DNA from: AC-32 sp035518635
GTDB lineage: Bacteria; Actinomycetota; Thermoleophilia; Gaiellales; Gaiellaceae
Direction: 5' to 3'
Assembly (NCBI GenBank): GCA_035518635.1
Contig: DATIXI010000007.1
Span: 1-61,220 of the forward strand
DNA length: 61,220 nucleotides
Part shown: positions 24,158-32,265 of the stretch, in pieces
Layout: every line of letters begins with the position of its first letter
Numbering within the stretch: position 1 is the stretch's first letter
Notes under the pieces: generated by a model
What the model saw: the letters and a program-made list of their open reading frames with translations, nothing else
The model's database searches: none
What the model was told of the DNA's origin: nothing
Program-made: the position numbers and the translations under genes

Positions 24158-25222
24158 CTAGGCCAGGCCGGCTTCGGCGAGCGGGCGGCGGCCCCAGGCG
24201 AACGTCTGCTTGTACCAGCCGGTCAGCGGCACCACGGCGACACCCTGCCCAGAGGAGTGGATCAGCCAGCCGTTCCCGAGATAGATACCCGTGTGGCCGA
24301 TCGAGCCCGGCTTCGAGCGCGGGCCGCTGGGGCCGAAGAAGAGGAGGTCGCCCGGGGCCAGCTTGGCGAACGGGATCCGCTTCGCGCGAGGAACCTCACC
24401 GCTCATCGCGTAGGTCGTCCGCCCCTTGATCGTCGCGTTCAGCGCCGCGCCCCCCGTGTACTTCTGCAGCTTGTAGACGCGCCAGACGAAGCCCGAGCAG
24501 TCGAAGCCGCCGCGAGCCTGGACGCCGAACGGGGCCTCCGCTTTCTCACTCGTACCGCCCCAGACGTAGGGGAAGCCGATGAACTTCACGGCGGTGTCGA
24601 GCACGCGCGTCTGCCAGGCGGTCAGCGCCGGGAGCACGAACGTCGCGGCCGCATCCTCGACGTACTGCTGCTCCCAGCCTCCGAAGGCGAGGATCTTCGC
24701 CACCGAGTAGGCGGTCTCCGCGCGCGTCGCAGGGTCGCTCGGCCGGAGCTCGAGGTCGTCGGACTTGGCCGGGTGGTTGATGCGCAGCCCGAGCAAGCGC
24801 GCGACGGTCTCGTTGCCGAACCGCGCGGGGACGCTGAGGCCGGCGGCACGGGCTCCCGCCAGGAACATGTTCGCCGCGTCGGAGAGCTCGATCGTCCTGA
24901 CGAGGCCCGCGTCCAGCTGGGCCATGGTCACGGGGGCGTAGGGGTTCGCCACCGCCTTGGCCGGCTGCTTGGTCAGACCCGAGACGAGCGTGGAGAGCTC
25001 GCCCTGGGTCAGCGTGTCGTTCGGGCGGAACGCCGCAACGCTCTTCGCCATCAACCCGTGCGCCACGACGACGCGGATCTGCGCCTGTGCCCACGACTTC
25101 GCGGGAGCGGTGCTCTTCGTGCGGTAGCCGGTGCTGCCCGGGTCGCCGCCGATGTTCGCGGCGAGGGCGGAGGGGGCGGCGAGCACGGCGCAGCAGGCGG
25201 CGAGGGCGACGAGGCGGCTCAT
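24158..25222 (-). CDS. Secreted NlpC/P60 peptidoglycan hydrolase with SLH-like N-terminal region
   Basis: Predicted cell-wall endopeptidase of the NlpC/P60 family that cleaves peptide stems. The signal peptide is residues 1 to about 22 (ALAACCAVLAAPSALA). The middle contains SLH-like repeats (VAAFRPNDTLTQGELSTLVS near 62-81; LELRPSDPATRAETAYSVAK near 158-177), suggesting wall attachment. The C-terminal catalytic domain has VWGG near residue 220, the Cys in GGFDCSGFVWRVY near 239 and the catalytic His in SIGHTGIYLGNGW near 312, followed by LIHSSGQGV. The 354-residue protein looks complete. It is monocistronic, with a 100-bp gap to the next minus-strand gene. Confidence 0.88.
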   Translation of the reverse strand: MSRLVALAACCAVLAAPSALAANIGGDPGSTGYRTKSTAPAKSWAQAQIRVVVAHGLMAKSVAAFRPNDTLTQGELSTLVSGLTKQPAKAVANPYAPVTMAQLDAGLVRTIELSDAANMFLAGARAAGLSVPARFGNETVARLLGLRINHPAKSDDLELRPSDPATRAETAYSVAKILAFGGWEQQYVEDAAATFVLPALTAWQTRVLDTAVKFIGFPYVWGGTSEKAEAPFGVQARGGFDCSGFVWRVYKLQKYTGGAALNATIKGRTTYAMSGEVPRAKRIPFAKLAPGDLLFFGPSGPRSKPGSIGHTGIYLGNGWLIHSSGQGVAVVPLTGWYKQTFAWGRRPLAEAGLA

Positions 25223-25277
25223 CCCGGTTCGTATCGTCGTCGCGCGCGGAGGCCTTTAGTCCCCTACTCTCAGGGCC

Positions 25278-25442
25278 GTGGAGGCCCAGATCAACCCGGA
25301 TCCGACCCCCGAGGAGCGCGCCGCGATCCTCGCGGCCCTCGACCGTCTGCTCGCGGGTGATTCGCAGCCGGCGGCCTACCGAAGCGCCTGGCGCGAGGCC
25401 GGGATCCGCGAGAACGTGGACGACGCCGAGGCCGGCGAGTAG
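25278..25442 (+). CDS. Candidate acyl-CoA carboxylase epsilon-like small protein
   Basis: A 54-codon ORF starting at GTG 25278: VEAQINPDPTPEERAAILAA, then LDRLLAG, a short variable linker and AYRSAWREAGIRENVDD. The PTPEE-(hydrophobic helix)-SAWR layout resembles the tiny epsilon subunits (AccE/PccE) that bind the beta subunit of actinobacterial acyl-CoA carboxylases, which share PTxEE...AAL near the start and SAW near the end. Genes for the beta and alpha subunits flank the region at 20.3 and 26.0 kb, which strengthens the idea. It is short and no search was possible, so the call is tentative. It converges on pgsA with a 4-bp gap. Confidence 0.5.
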   Translation: MEAQINPDPTPEERAAILAALDRLLAGDSQPAAYRSAWREAGIRENVDDAEAGE

Positions 25443-25446
25443 CCCG

Positions 25447-25992
25447 CTAGCGCGCGACCGCTCGGCGGCGCAGCAGCCCTGGCGCCATCCGTGCGTAGTC
25501 GAGGCCGGACGCCCAGGTCAGAACGAGCGCGACGAGGAGCGCCCACCACGCGACGCTGTCGTCCCAGACCCCGGCCGCGGCGAAGCCGCCGATCGCCGCC
25601 GCGATCGCCTGCGACCAGGTCTTGAGCTTTCCGAGGTCGCGCGCCTCCATGACCACGCCGCGCTCGAGCGCGGCGAGCCGCAGGCCCGAGACCAGGAACT
25701 CCCGCGCGACGATCAGCGCGACCATCCACCCGGGGAAGACGCCTTCGCCGACCAGCACGATCAGCACTGACATCACGAGGATCTTGTCCGCCACCGGGTC
25801 GAGCAGCGACCCGAACGGCGAGGGGCGGCCGCGGCTGCGGGCGACCCGCCCGTCGAAGAAGTCCGTCGTCATCGCGACGATGAAGACGACGGTCGCCCAC
25901 CAGTCGTGATTGGGGAAGTCCCAGACGTAGAGCAGGATCACGACGGGGACGGCGGCGATGCGGATGAGGGTCAGCTGGTCGGCCAGGCCCAT
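25447..25992 (-). CDS. pgsA: CDP-alcohol phosphatidyltransferase, PgsA-like
   Basis: Membrane enzyme that makes phosphatidylglycerophosphate from CDP-diacylglycerol and glycerol 3-phosphate, the committed step to phosphatidylglycerol. The CDP-alcohol transferase motif D-G-x2-A-R-x8-G-x3-D-x3-D is complete in FFDGRVARSRGRPSPFGSLL, then DPVADK (about residues 40-65). It has about five to six helices. ATG 25992 (MGLADQLTLIRI) gives 181 residues, the usual length. It is divergent from the biotin carboxylase gene with only 19 bp between start codons, so the two promoters must overlap. Confidence 0.9.
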   Translation of the reverse strand: MGLADQLTLIRIAAVPVVILLYVWDFPNHDWWATVVFIVAMTTDFFDGRVARSRGRPSPFGSLLDPVADKILVMSVLIVLVGEGVFPGWMVALIVAREFLVSGLRLAALERGVVMEARDLGKLKTWSQAIAAAIGGFAAAGVWDDSVAWWALLVALVLTWASGLDYARMAPGLLRRRAVAR

Positions 25993-26011
25993 GCGCAGCA
26001 GAATACGGGCC

Positions 26012-27775
26012 GTGGCACCGTTCTCGAAAATCCTGGTTGCAAACCGTGGTGAGATCGCGGTTCGGATCTTCCGCACGCTGCGCGAGCTCGGGATCGGCAC
26101 CGTCGCGGTCTACTCCGAGGCCGACCGTGGCTCGCTCCACGTCGCGGCGGCCGACGAGGCATACCTGATCGGGCCTGGGCCGGCGGCCGAGAGCTACCTC
26201 GATCCCGAGCGGATCCTCGAGGCCGCCGGCCGCGCGGGTGCCGAGGCGATCCACCCCGGCTACGGGTTCCTGGCCGAGAACGCATCCTTCGCCCGAACGG
26301 TCTCGCGTGCGGGGCTCGTGTGGGTCGGCCCGCCCGGGGACGCGATCGAGGTCATGGGCTCGAAGACCGCTGCCCGCGAGCAGATGCAGGCCGCCGGGGT
26401 TCCGGTCGTCCCGGGGACGACGACGCCCGTGACCTCGCCGGAGGAGGTCGTGCGGCTGGGCGACGAGCTCGGCTGGCCTCTCGCGATCAAGGCCGCAGCC
26501 GGGGGTGGAGGCAAGGGCTTCAAGGTGGTCGAGGGGCCCGACGAGGCCGAGCGCGCGCTCGACTCCGCCCGGCGCGAGGGCGAGGCGTACTTCTCAGACC
26601 CGTCCGTCTACGTCGAGCGCTACCTCGACGATCCTCGCCACGTCGAGATCCAGGTGCTCGCCGACACGCACGGCAACGTGATCCACCTCGGCGAGCGCGA
26701 CTGCACGATCCAGCGGCGGCACCAGAAGCTCGTCGAGGAGACGCCTTCGCCAGCTGTCGACGACTCCTTGCGAGAGCGAATCGGGGCGATCGCCGTGGAG
26801 GCGGCGAGGGCGGTGCGCTACCGGAGCGCGGGCACCGTCGAGGGCCTGCTCACGCGCGACGGCGAGTACTTCTTCCTCGAGATGAACACGCGCATCCAGG
26901 TCGAGCACACGGTCACCGAGATGGCGACCGGCCTGGACCTCGTCCGGGAGCAGGTCCTGATCGCGGCCGGAGAGCCGCTGTCGCTGGGCCAGGAGGACGT
27001 CCGGCTCACGGGCCACGCGATGGAGTGCCGGATCAACGCGGAGGATCCTTCGAGCAGGTTCCTGCCGAGCCCGGGGCGAATCACGAGCTACCGCGAGCCT
27101 GCCGGGCCGGGCGTGAGGGTCGACTCCGGGGTCGCCGCCGGCTCGGAGGTGCCAGGGCTCTACGACCCGCTGATCGCGAAGCTGATCGTGCACGGGGTCG
27201 ATCGCGAGCACGCGCGCAGGCGGATGCTCCGCGCGCTCGGCGAGTTCGAGATCGGCGGGATCACGACGCTGGTCGGCTTCCACCGCGCGCTGCTCGAGCG
27301 CCCGTGCTTTGTCGCCGGCGAGACGTGCCTCGGGGTCGTCGAGTCGCCGGAGCTCGCCGAGGAGGCGGCAGGGCTGGCTGCGGCGACGAAGGCGCCTGTG
27401 GCCGCGGACGGCAGGCTCAGGGAGCGCGTCTCCACGGTCGAGCTGGACGGCCGCCGCTTCGAGGTCAAGGCGCTCGTCCCCGAGCCGCCGCACGTCGAGC
27501 TCGCGCGGCGTCGCCGCGAACGGGCCGCTGAGCACGCCTCGAGCGCCGCCAAGGACGCCGTCGTCACGCCGATGCAGGGCACGGTCCTCACGGTCGAGGT
27601 CGCCGACGGTGACGAGGTGGGAGCCGGTCAGGTGATCTGCGTGGTCGCCGCGATGAAGATGGAGAACGAGATCACCGCCCCCCGAGCCGGGAAGGTGACG
27701 GAGCTCTCGGTCGCTCCAGGCGAGGCTGTGACGACCGGCCAGGTCATCTGCGTCGTCGCGCAGGACGGCGCCTAG
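26012..27775 (+). CDS. Acyl-CoA carboxylase alpha subunit (biotin carboxylase + BCCP)
   Basis: Biotin-dependent carboxylase alpha chain: carboxylates its own biotin using ATP and bicarbonate. The biotin-carboxylase half starts FSKILVANRGEIAVRIFRTL (residues 4-23); the ATP-grasp lid Gly-rich loop is AAAGGGGKGFK near residue 157; other blocks are GERDCTIQRRHQKLVEE near 228 and FLEMNTRIQVEHTVTEM near 288. The C-terminal biotinyl domain carries the acceptor lysine in AAMKMENEI near residue 548. GTG 26012 is chosen because the conserved N-terminus begins right after it; 587 residues is normal. It partners the beta subunit at 20348. The GTG lies 20 bp from the divergent pgsA start. Confidence 0.93.
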   Translation: MAPFSKILVANRGEIAVRIFRTLRELGIGTVAVYSEADRGSLHVAAADEAYLIGPGPAAESYLDPERILEAAGRAGAEAIHPGYGFLAENASFARTVSRAGLVWVGPPGDAIEVMGSKTAAREQMQAAGVPVVPGTTTPVTSPEEVVRLGDELGWPLAIKAAAGGGGKGFKVVEGPDEAERALDSARREGEAYFSDPSVYVERYLDDPRHVEIQVLADTHGNVIHLGERDCTIQRRHQKLVEETPSPAVDDSLRERIGAIAVEAARAVRYRSAGTVEGLLTRDGEYFFLEMNTRIQVEHTVTEMATGLDLVREQVLIAAGEPLSLGQEDVRLTGHAMECRINAEDPSSRFLPSPGRITSYREPAGPGVRVDSGVAAGSEVPGLYDPLIAKLIVHGVDREHARRRMLRALGEFEIGGITTLVGFHRALLERPCFVAGETCLGVVESPELAEEAAGLAAATKAPVAADGRLRERVSTVELDGRRFEVKALVPEPPHVELARRRRERAAEHASSAAKDAVVTPMQGTVLTVEVADGDEVGAGQVICVVAAMKMENEITAPRAGKVTELSVAPGEAVTTGQVICVVAQDGA

Positions 27776-27784
27776 CCCGCCCTG

Positions 27785-28564
27785 CTACAGCTGGCGCTGG
27801 TAGACGCGGAACGTCCACGTCGCGAAGGCGGCCGTCGCGACGGTCAGCCCGGCGAGCAGGAGCAGGTGGACGCCGACCGAGCTCCAGTCGGTCGCCGGGA
27901 GCACGACGCCGCGCGAGGCGACCACGCCCCAGTTGACCGGGTTGAACTTCCCGAGCTCCTGCATCCACGAGGGCATCTGCCTGAACGCGATCAGCGTCGA
28001 GGAGAGGAAGAAGAGCGGCAGCCCGATGAAGTTCGCGATCGCGATCATCGTCGCCTCCTTCCGCGTCAGCAGCGCGAGCCCCTGGGAGATCCCGGCGAAC
28101 GCGCTGTTCATCAGCATCGCCGCGAGCAGCACGACCACCCAGCCGGCCACGCCTGCGTGGACGCGCACGCCGAGCGCCAGCGAGACCACCAGGATGATGA
28201 TCCCCTGGATCAGCGCGGTCAGCGCCGAACGGACGATCTGCGAGACGACGAGCGAGACCCGGCTCACGGGTGTAGCGAGGAAGCGCGGGATCACGTCGCG
28301 GTCGAGGTCGCTGACCATCGCCATCCCGCTCCAGGTCGCGCCGAAGAACGCGTTCATGATCACGATCGCCGGTGCGAGGAACTCGATGTACGAGGTCGTG
28401 CCGAAGCCGCCGCCCGGCAGGTTCGTGACCCGCTTGAACAGCTGTCCGTAGAGCAGCAGCCAGATCATCGGCTGGACGAGCAGCAGGACGATCCAGATCG
28501 GCTCGCGCATGAGGTTGCGCGCCTGACGCCCGACCATGAACCACGTGTGGACGATCGCCTTCAC
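27785..28564 (-). CDS. ABC-2 type exporter permease (DrrB-like)
   Basis: Membrane subunit of an ABC-2 exporter of the daunorubicin-resistance (DrrB) type, which exports drugs, lipids or polysaccharide precursors. Six hydrophobic helices are visible: the amphipathic start FMVGRQARNLMREP precedes WIVLLLVQPMIWLLLYGQLF (about residues 24-43), and the LATPVSRVSLVVSQIV region is typical of the family. The 259-residue length is normal. The GTG start overlaps the stop of the ATPase gene (GTGA), so the pair is coupled. The substrate is unknown. The gene ends 9 bp from the convergent carboxylase gene. Confidence 0.88.
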   Translation of the reverse strand: MKAIVHTWFMVGRQARNLMREPIWIVLLLVQPMIWLLLYGQLFKRVTNLPGGGFGTTSYIEFLAPAIVIMNAFFGATWSGMAMVSDLDRDVIPRFLATPVSRVSLVVSQIVRSALTALIQGIIILVVSLALGVRVHAGVAGWVVVLLAAMLMNSAFAGISQGLALLTRKEATMIAIANFIGLPLFFLSSTLIAFRQMPSWMQELGKFNPVNWGVVASRGVVLPATDWSSVGVHLLLLAGLTVATAAFATWTFRVYQRQL

Positions 28565-29532
28565 TCGGCCTCCTCGAGCCCGCCCGCCTCGTCCTCTGCG
28601 CGGAAGTCGCGGCCGGTGTAGTGCAGGTAGACGTCGTCCAGAGACGGCCGGTGCATGGTCACCGCCTCGACGGCGATCCCGTTCGCCTCGAGCGCAGCGA
28701 GGATCGGCGGCACGGCGCGGGCCCCGTCCTGGACGCGGCTGCGCAGGAGCTTCCCGTCCATGGTGACCTCGGCCACCTCCTCGAGCGGGCGAAGGACGGC
28801 TGCGGCGTCGTCGACGGCGCCGTTCACGAGCTCGACCACGACGGCCTCGCCCTGCAGGTTGCCCTTCAGCTCCTCTGCCGTGCCCTCGACCACGACGCGC
28901 CCGCGGCTCACGATCGCGAGCCGGTCGGTGAGGACGTCCGCCTCCTCCAGGTAATGCGTGGTGAGCAGGATCGTCAGCAGCTCCTCGCGCGCCAGCACCG
29001 CCAGCTCGTCCCACATCGCGGCGCGGGCCTCCGGGTCGAGCCCGGTCGTCGGCTCGTCGAGGAAGAGCACCTGCGGGCCATGGACGAGCCCGAGCCCGAC
29101 GTCCAGCCGTCGTTTCATCCCGCCGGAGTAGCCGCGCACGACCCGGTCGGCGGCGTCCGCAATGCCGAGCTGCTCGAGCAGGTGCTGGACGCGGTCACGC
29201 AGCCTGCGGCCAGACATCCCCTGCACCCGGCCCTGGAGCATCAGGTTCTCCCGGCCGGTCGCATCCCGGTCGACGCCCGAGCTCTGCGGGACGTAACCGA
29301 TCGAGCGCCGGACGGCGTTCGGCTCGCGCACCACGTCGTGGCCGGCGACCTCCGCCTTGCCGCCGTCGGGCGTGGTCAGCGTCGTCAGCACCTTGACAGT
29401 GGTCGACTTGCCCGCGCCGTTCGGTCCGAGCAGGCCGAAGACCTCTCCCGCGCGCACGCGGAACGAAACGCCGTCGAGTGCCTGCACGTCCCGGTAGCGC
29501 TTCACGAGGCGCTCCGCGACGATCGCGTCCAC
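28561..29532 (-). CDS. ABC exporter ATP-binding protein (DrrA-like)
   Basis: ATPase of the ABC-2 exporter. Walker A is GLLGPNGAGKSTTVK (about residues 33-47), the Q-loop region is YVPQSSGVD, the signature is variant GYSGGMKRRLDVGLGLVHGP (about 134-153), Walker B is VLFLDEPTTGLDPEAR and the switch His is in LLTTHYLEEAD. After about residue 220 comes the DrrA-type C-terminal extension, ending PSLDDVYLHYTGRDFR. The 323-residue length matches the DrrA family. GTG 29532 starts the operon, divergent from sucC with 35 bp between starts. Confidence 0.92.
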   Translation of the reverse strand: MDAIVAERLVKRYRDVQALDGVSFRVRAGEVFGLLGPNGAGKSTTVKVLTTLTTPDGGKAEVAGHDVVREPNAVRRSIGYVPQSSGVDRDATGRENLMLQGRVQGMSGRRLRDRVQHLLEQLGIADAADRVVRGYSGGMKRRLDVGLGLVHGPQVLFLDEPTTGLDPEARAAMWDELAVLAREELLTILLTTHYLEEADVLTDRLAIVSRGRVVVEGTAEELKGNLQGEAVVVELVNGAVDDAAAVLRPLEEVAEVTMDGKLLRSRVQDGARAVPPILAALEANGIAVEAVTMHRPSLDDVYLHYTGRDFRAEDEAGGLEEAE

Positions 29533-29552
29533 GGGCGCTGAGACTACCTCGC

Positions 29553-29558
29553 TAGACT
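29553..29558 (+). promoter_or_regulatory. Putative -10 element of the sucC operon
   Basis: TAGACT ends 9 nt before ATG 29568, identical in hexamer and spacing to the gltX element. Confidence 0.45.
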
Positions 29559-29567
29559 CGCCCGCCG

Positions 29568-30710
29568 ATGGACCTCTACGAGTACCAGGGCAAGGAGCTC
29601 TTCGCCCGGTTCGGGATCCCGGTCTCGGAGGGCAGGATCGTCACGACTCCGGCCGAGGCGCGCAAGGCGGCCGAGGAGCTCGGCGGCCAGGTCGTCGTCA
29701 AGGCGCAGGTGCTGACCGGCGGGCGCGGCAAGGCCGGCGGCATCAAGCTCGCCGATGACCCGGACGCGGCGGAGGCGAACGCGGAGCACATCCTCGGGCT
29801 CGACATCAACGGCCATGTCGTGCGCAAGCTCTGGATCGAGCGCGCGTCCGAGATCGCAAAGGAGTACTACCTCTCGGTCACGTTCGACCGCGGCGAGAAG
29901 AAGCCGCTGTTCATGCTGACGACCGAGGGCGGCGTCGAGATCGAGGAGGTCGCGGCCGAGAAGCCCGAGGCGCTCGCCCGCCTGCACGCCAGCCCGCTCG
30001 AGGGCTTCCAGCCCTACCAGGCCCGCCGCCTGATCTACGGCGCAGGGATCGACGACCCCGACGAGCAGAAGCAGATCGCGGCCTTCGTCGAGAAGCTGTA
30101 CCGCTGCTTCGTCGAGACGGACGCGATGCTCTGCGAGATCAACCCGCTGATCGTGACTCCGGAAGGCGAGGTGCGCGCGCTCGACTCGAAGTTCACGGTC
30201 GACGACAACGCGCTCTACAAGCACCCGGACATCGCCGAGATGCGCGACCCGGGCGCGTACCCGCCCGAGGAGCGGGCTGCGCGCGAGAAGGGCGTCACCT
30301 ACGTCAAGCTCGACGGCGACGTCGGCATTCTCGGGAACGGCGCGGGGCTCGTCATGTCCACGCTCGACGTGATCGCGCTCGTCGGCGGCCGGCCGGCCAA
30401 CTTCTGCGACCTCGGCGGAGGCGGCGATGCGGAGGGCGTCGTTGAGGCGCTCGAGGTGATCACGGCCGACCCGCAGGTGCGCTCGATCCTCTTCAACATC
30501 TTCGCCGGGATCACCCGTTGCGACGAGGTCGCGCGGGGGATCCTGCAGGCGCTCTCGCGGATCACGATCGAGCACCCGATCGTCGTCCGCTTCGACGGCA
30601 CGAACGCCGAGGAGGGCCGCGCGATCCTCGCGGAGGCCGCACCGGCGAACCTGCACGTGGAGCCGACGATGCTCGACGCCGCGCGCCGGGCCGTGGAGCT
30701 GGCTGGATGA
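29568..30710 (+). CDS. sucC: Succinate--CoA ligase beta subunit
   Basis: Beta chain of succinyl-CoA synthetase: with SucD it converts succinyl-CoA to succinate with nucleotide-triphosphate formation in the TCA cycle. The ATP-grasp domain begins MDLYEYQGKELFARFGIPVS; other blocks are VVVKAQVLTGGRGKAGGIKL (about residues 43-62), the metal-binding CEINPLIV near 190, and GAGLVMSTLDVIALVGGRPA (about 261-280) with NFCDLGGGGDAEGV after it. The 380-residue length is normal. Its TGA overlaps the ATG of a methyltransferase gene that separates it from sucD, an unusual arrangement. A -10-like TAGACT lies 9 nt upstream. Confidence 0.96.
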   Translation: MDLYEYQGKELFARFGIPVSEGRIVTTPAEARKAAEELGGQVVVKAQVLTGGRGKAGGIKLADDPDAAEANAEHILGLDINGHVVRKLWIERASEIAKEYYLSVTFDRGEKKPLFMLTTEGGVEIEEVAAEKPEALARLHASPLEGFQPYQARRLIYGAGIDDPDEQKQIAAFVEKLYRCFVETDAMLCEINPLIVTPEGEVRALDSKFTVDDNALYKHPDIAEMRDPGAYPPEERAAREKGVTYVKLDGDVGILGNGAGLVMSTLDVIALVGGRPANFCDLGGGGDAEGVVEALEVITADPQVRSILFNIFAGITRCDEVARGILQALSRITIEHPIVVRFDGTNAEEGRAILAEAAPANLHVEPTMLDAARRAVELAG

Positions 30711-31348
30711 CCGCAGACGCCTGGTCCGAGCGCGCCGAGGCCTACCGCGAGAGCGAGGCGCACAGGCAGGGCCGCGACCTCGAGCTGTTCGCGGTGTGGG
30801 CCGCGGGTGGAACCGTGCTCGACGTCGCGAGCGGCGGAGGCCACGTCGCGCGGAGGCTCCGCGAGGCCGGCTGCGAGGTCGTGACCTGCGACCCCGCGCC
30901 GGGGATGCGCCCGGACGTGATCTGCCGCGCCGAGGACCTCCCGTTCGCCGACGGCAGCTTCGACGCCGTCGCCTGCCGTGTCGCCGCGCACCACTTCGAG
31001 GACCCGGCCGTCGCGCTGCACGAGTTTGCCCGCGTCACGAACCACCTCGTGCTCGTCGCCGACAACCTCTACCTCGGCGAGGACGGCGAGGAGGCCGACC
31101 GCCTCCGCGACCCGACGCACGTGCGCAACTACTCGGAGGACGAGTGGCGCGCGATGTTCGCCGCCGCGCGCCTCGAGGTCGAGGCGTTCGAGCGGGAGCC
31201 GAAGCGGGTCGAGCTCGAGCCCTGGCTCGAGCGCGCGGGCTGCGTGGGCAAGGAGGCGGCACGGGTGCGGGAGCTCCTCGCGGACCGGGTCGAGGACGGC
31301 CACCTGCGGCTTGACCGCGGCATCTTCGAGGCGAGGAAGGCCGGCTGA
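30707..31348 (+). CDS. Class I SAM-dependent methyltransferase between sucC and sucD
   Basis: UbiE/Methyltransf_11-type methyltransferase of 213 residues. SAM-binding motif I is GTVLDVASGGGHVARRLREA (about residues 35-54), the acidic motif II end is VVTCDPAPGM, and the post-motif block is LPFADGSFDAVACRVAAHHF (about 79-98) with DNLYLGEDGEEADRLRD after it. No substrate-specific feature is recognisable. ATG 30707 overlaps the sucC stop (ATGA), and its own TGA shares a base with the sucD ATG (TGATG). It is therefore embedded in the sucCD operon with coupling on both sides, so its level should track succinyl-CoA synthetase. Whether the link is functional or positional is unknown. Confidence 0.85.
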   Translation: MTADAWSERAEAYRESEAHRQGRDLELFAVWAAGGTVLDVASGGGHVARRLREAGCEVVTCDPAPGMRPDVICRAEDLPFADGSFDAVACRVAAHHFEDPAVALHEFARVTNHLVLVADNLYLGEDGEEADRLRDPTHVRNYSEDEWRAMFAAARLEVEAFEREPKRVELEPWLERAGCVGKEAARVRELLADRVEDGHLRLDRGIFEARKAG

Positions 31349-32226
31349 TGGCGATTGTCGTCGACAGGGACACGCGCCTCGTTGTCCAGGGCCTCACCGG
31401 GCGCGAGGGCCGCTTCCACGGGCTCCGCAACCGCGACTACGGCACCCGCGTCGTCGCCGGCGTCACTCCCGGAAAGGGCGGCCAGAGCGTCGAGGGCGTT
31501 CCCGTCTTCGACACGGTCGCCGAGGCGGTCGACGAGGCCGGGGCGAACACGACGATGGTCTTCGTCCCGGCCCCCTTCGCGGCCGACGCGATCTACGAGG
31601 CCGTCGACGCGGGAATTGGAACCGTGATCTGCATTGCCGAGGGGCTCCCCGCGCACGAGATGCTCGGGATCTACAACTTCATCCGGCCGCTCGGGACCAC
31701 GATGCTCGGCCCGAACTGCCCGGGGGCGCTCTCGCCCGGGAAGGCGAACGTCGGGATCATCCCGGCCGAGATCTTCCGCGAGGGCGCGGTTGGAGTCGTC
31801 TCGCGCTCGGGGACGTTGACCTACCAGATCGGCCACGAGCTGACGCAGCGCGGGCTCGGTAACTCGACGATCGTCGGCATCGGCGGCGACCCGGTGGTCG
31901 GCTCGTCGTTCATCGACATCCTGGAGCGCTTCGAGGCCGACGGCGAGACCGAGCTGATCGTGCTCGTGGGCGAGATCGGCGGCGACGAGGAGGAGAAAGC
32001 GGCCGCGTTCATCGAGGCAAACGTGACCAAGCCCGTGATCGCCTACATCGCCGGCTTCACGGCGCCCCCCGGGAAGACCATGGGACATGCGGGCGCGATC
32101 ATCTCCGGCTCCTCCGGGACCGCCCAGGCGAAGAAGGAAGCGCTCGAGCAGCGTGGCGTCCAGGTCGGCACGACGCCGACGGAGGTCGCGGATCTCGCCG
32201 TCGCGGCTGCCGGCGCCCGCGCCTGA
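31348..32226 (+). CDS. sucD: Succinate--CoA ligase alpha subunit
   Basis: Alpha chain of succinyl-CoA synthetase, carrying the CoA-binding domain and the phosphorylated histidine. The N-terminal CoA-binding part includes VVQGLTGREGRFHGLRNRDY (about residues 12-31). Later blocks are GPNCPGALSPGKANVGIIP (about 122-140), SRSGTLTYQIGHELTQRGLG (about 151-170) and the active-site His region KTMGHAGAIISGSSGTAQAK (about 243-262). The 292-residue length is normal. It starts at ATG 31348 overlapping the methyltransferase stop; no promoter of its own is evident. Confidence 0.96.
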   Translation: MAIVVDRDTRLVVQGLTGREGRFHGLRNRDYGTRVVAGVTPGKGGQSVEGVPVFDTVAEAVDEAGANTTMVFVPAPFAADAIYEAVDAGIGTVICIAEGLPAHEMLGIYNFIRPLGTTMLGPNCPGALSPGKANVGIIPAEIFREGAVGVVSRSGTLTYQIGHELTQRGLGNSTIVGIGGDPVVGSSFIDILERFEADGETELIVLVGEIGGDEEEKAAAFIEANVTKPVIAYIAGFTAPPGKTMGHAGAIISGSSGTAQAKKEALEQRGVQVGTTPTEVADLAVAAAGARA

Positions 32227-32253
32227 GCGCCTTTCTGCCCCCGGGTTCCGGCG

Positions 32254-32259
32254 TAAGAT
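32254..32259 (+). promoter_or_regulatory. Putative -10 element of the TolB-like gene
   Basis: TAAGAT ends 6 nt before ATG 32266, predicting a leaderless transcript. Confidence 0.4.
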
Positions 32260-32265
32260 CGACCA

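Noticed and set aside
20236..24429. A 1397-codon open frame on the + strand
   Set aside because: It runs out of frame through the carboxylase gene and antisense to the GGDEF/HD-GYP gene; composition is Arg/Ala/Gly-rich and no motif is seen. Long stop-free shadows are expected at this GC.
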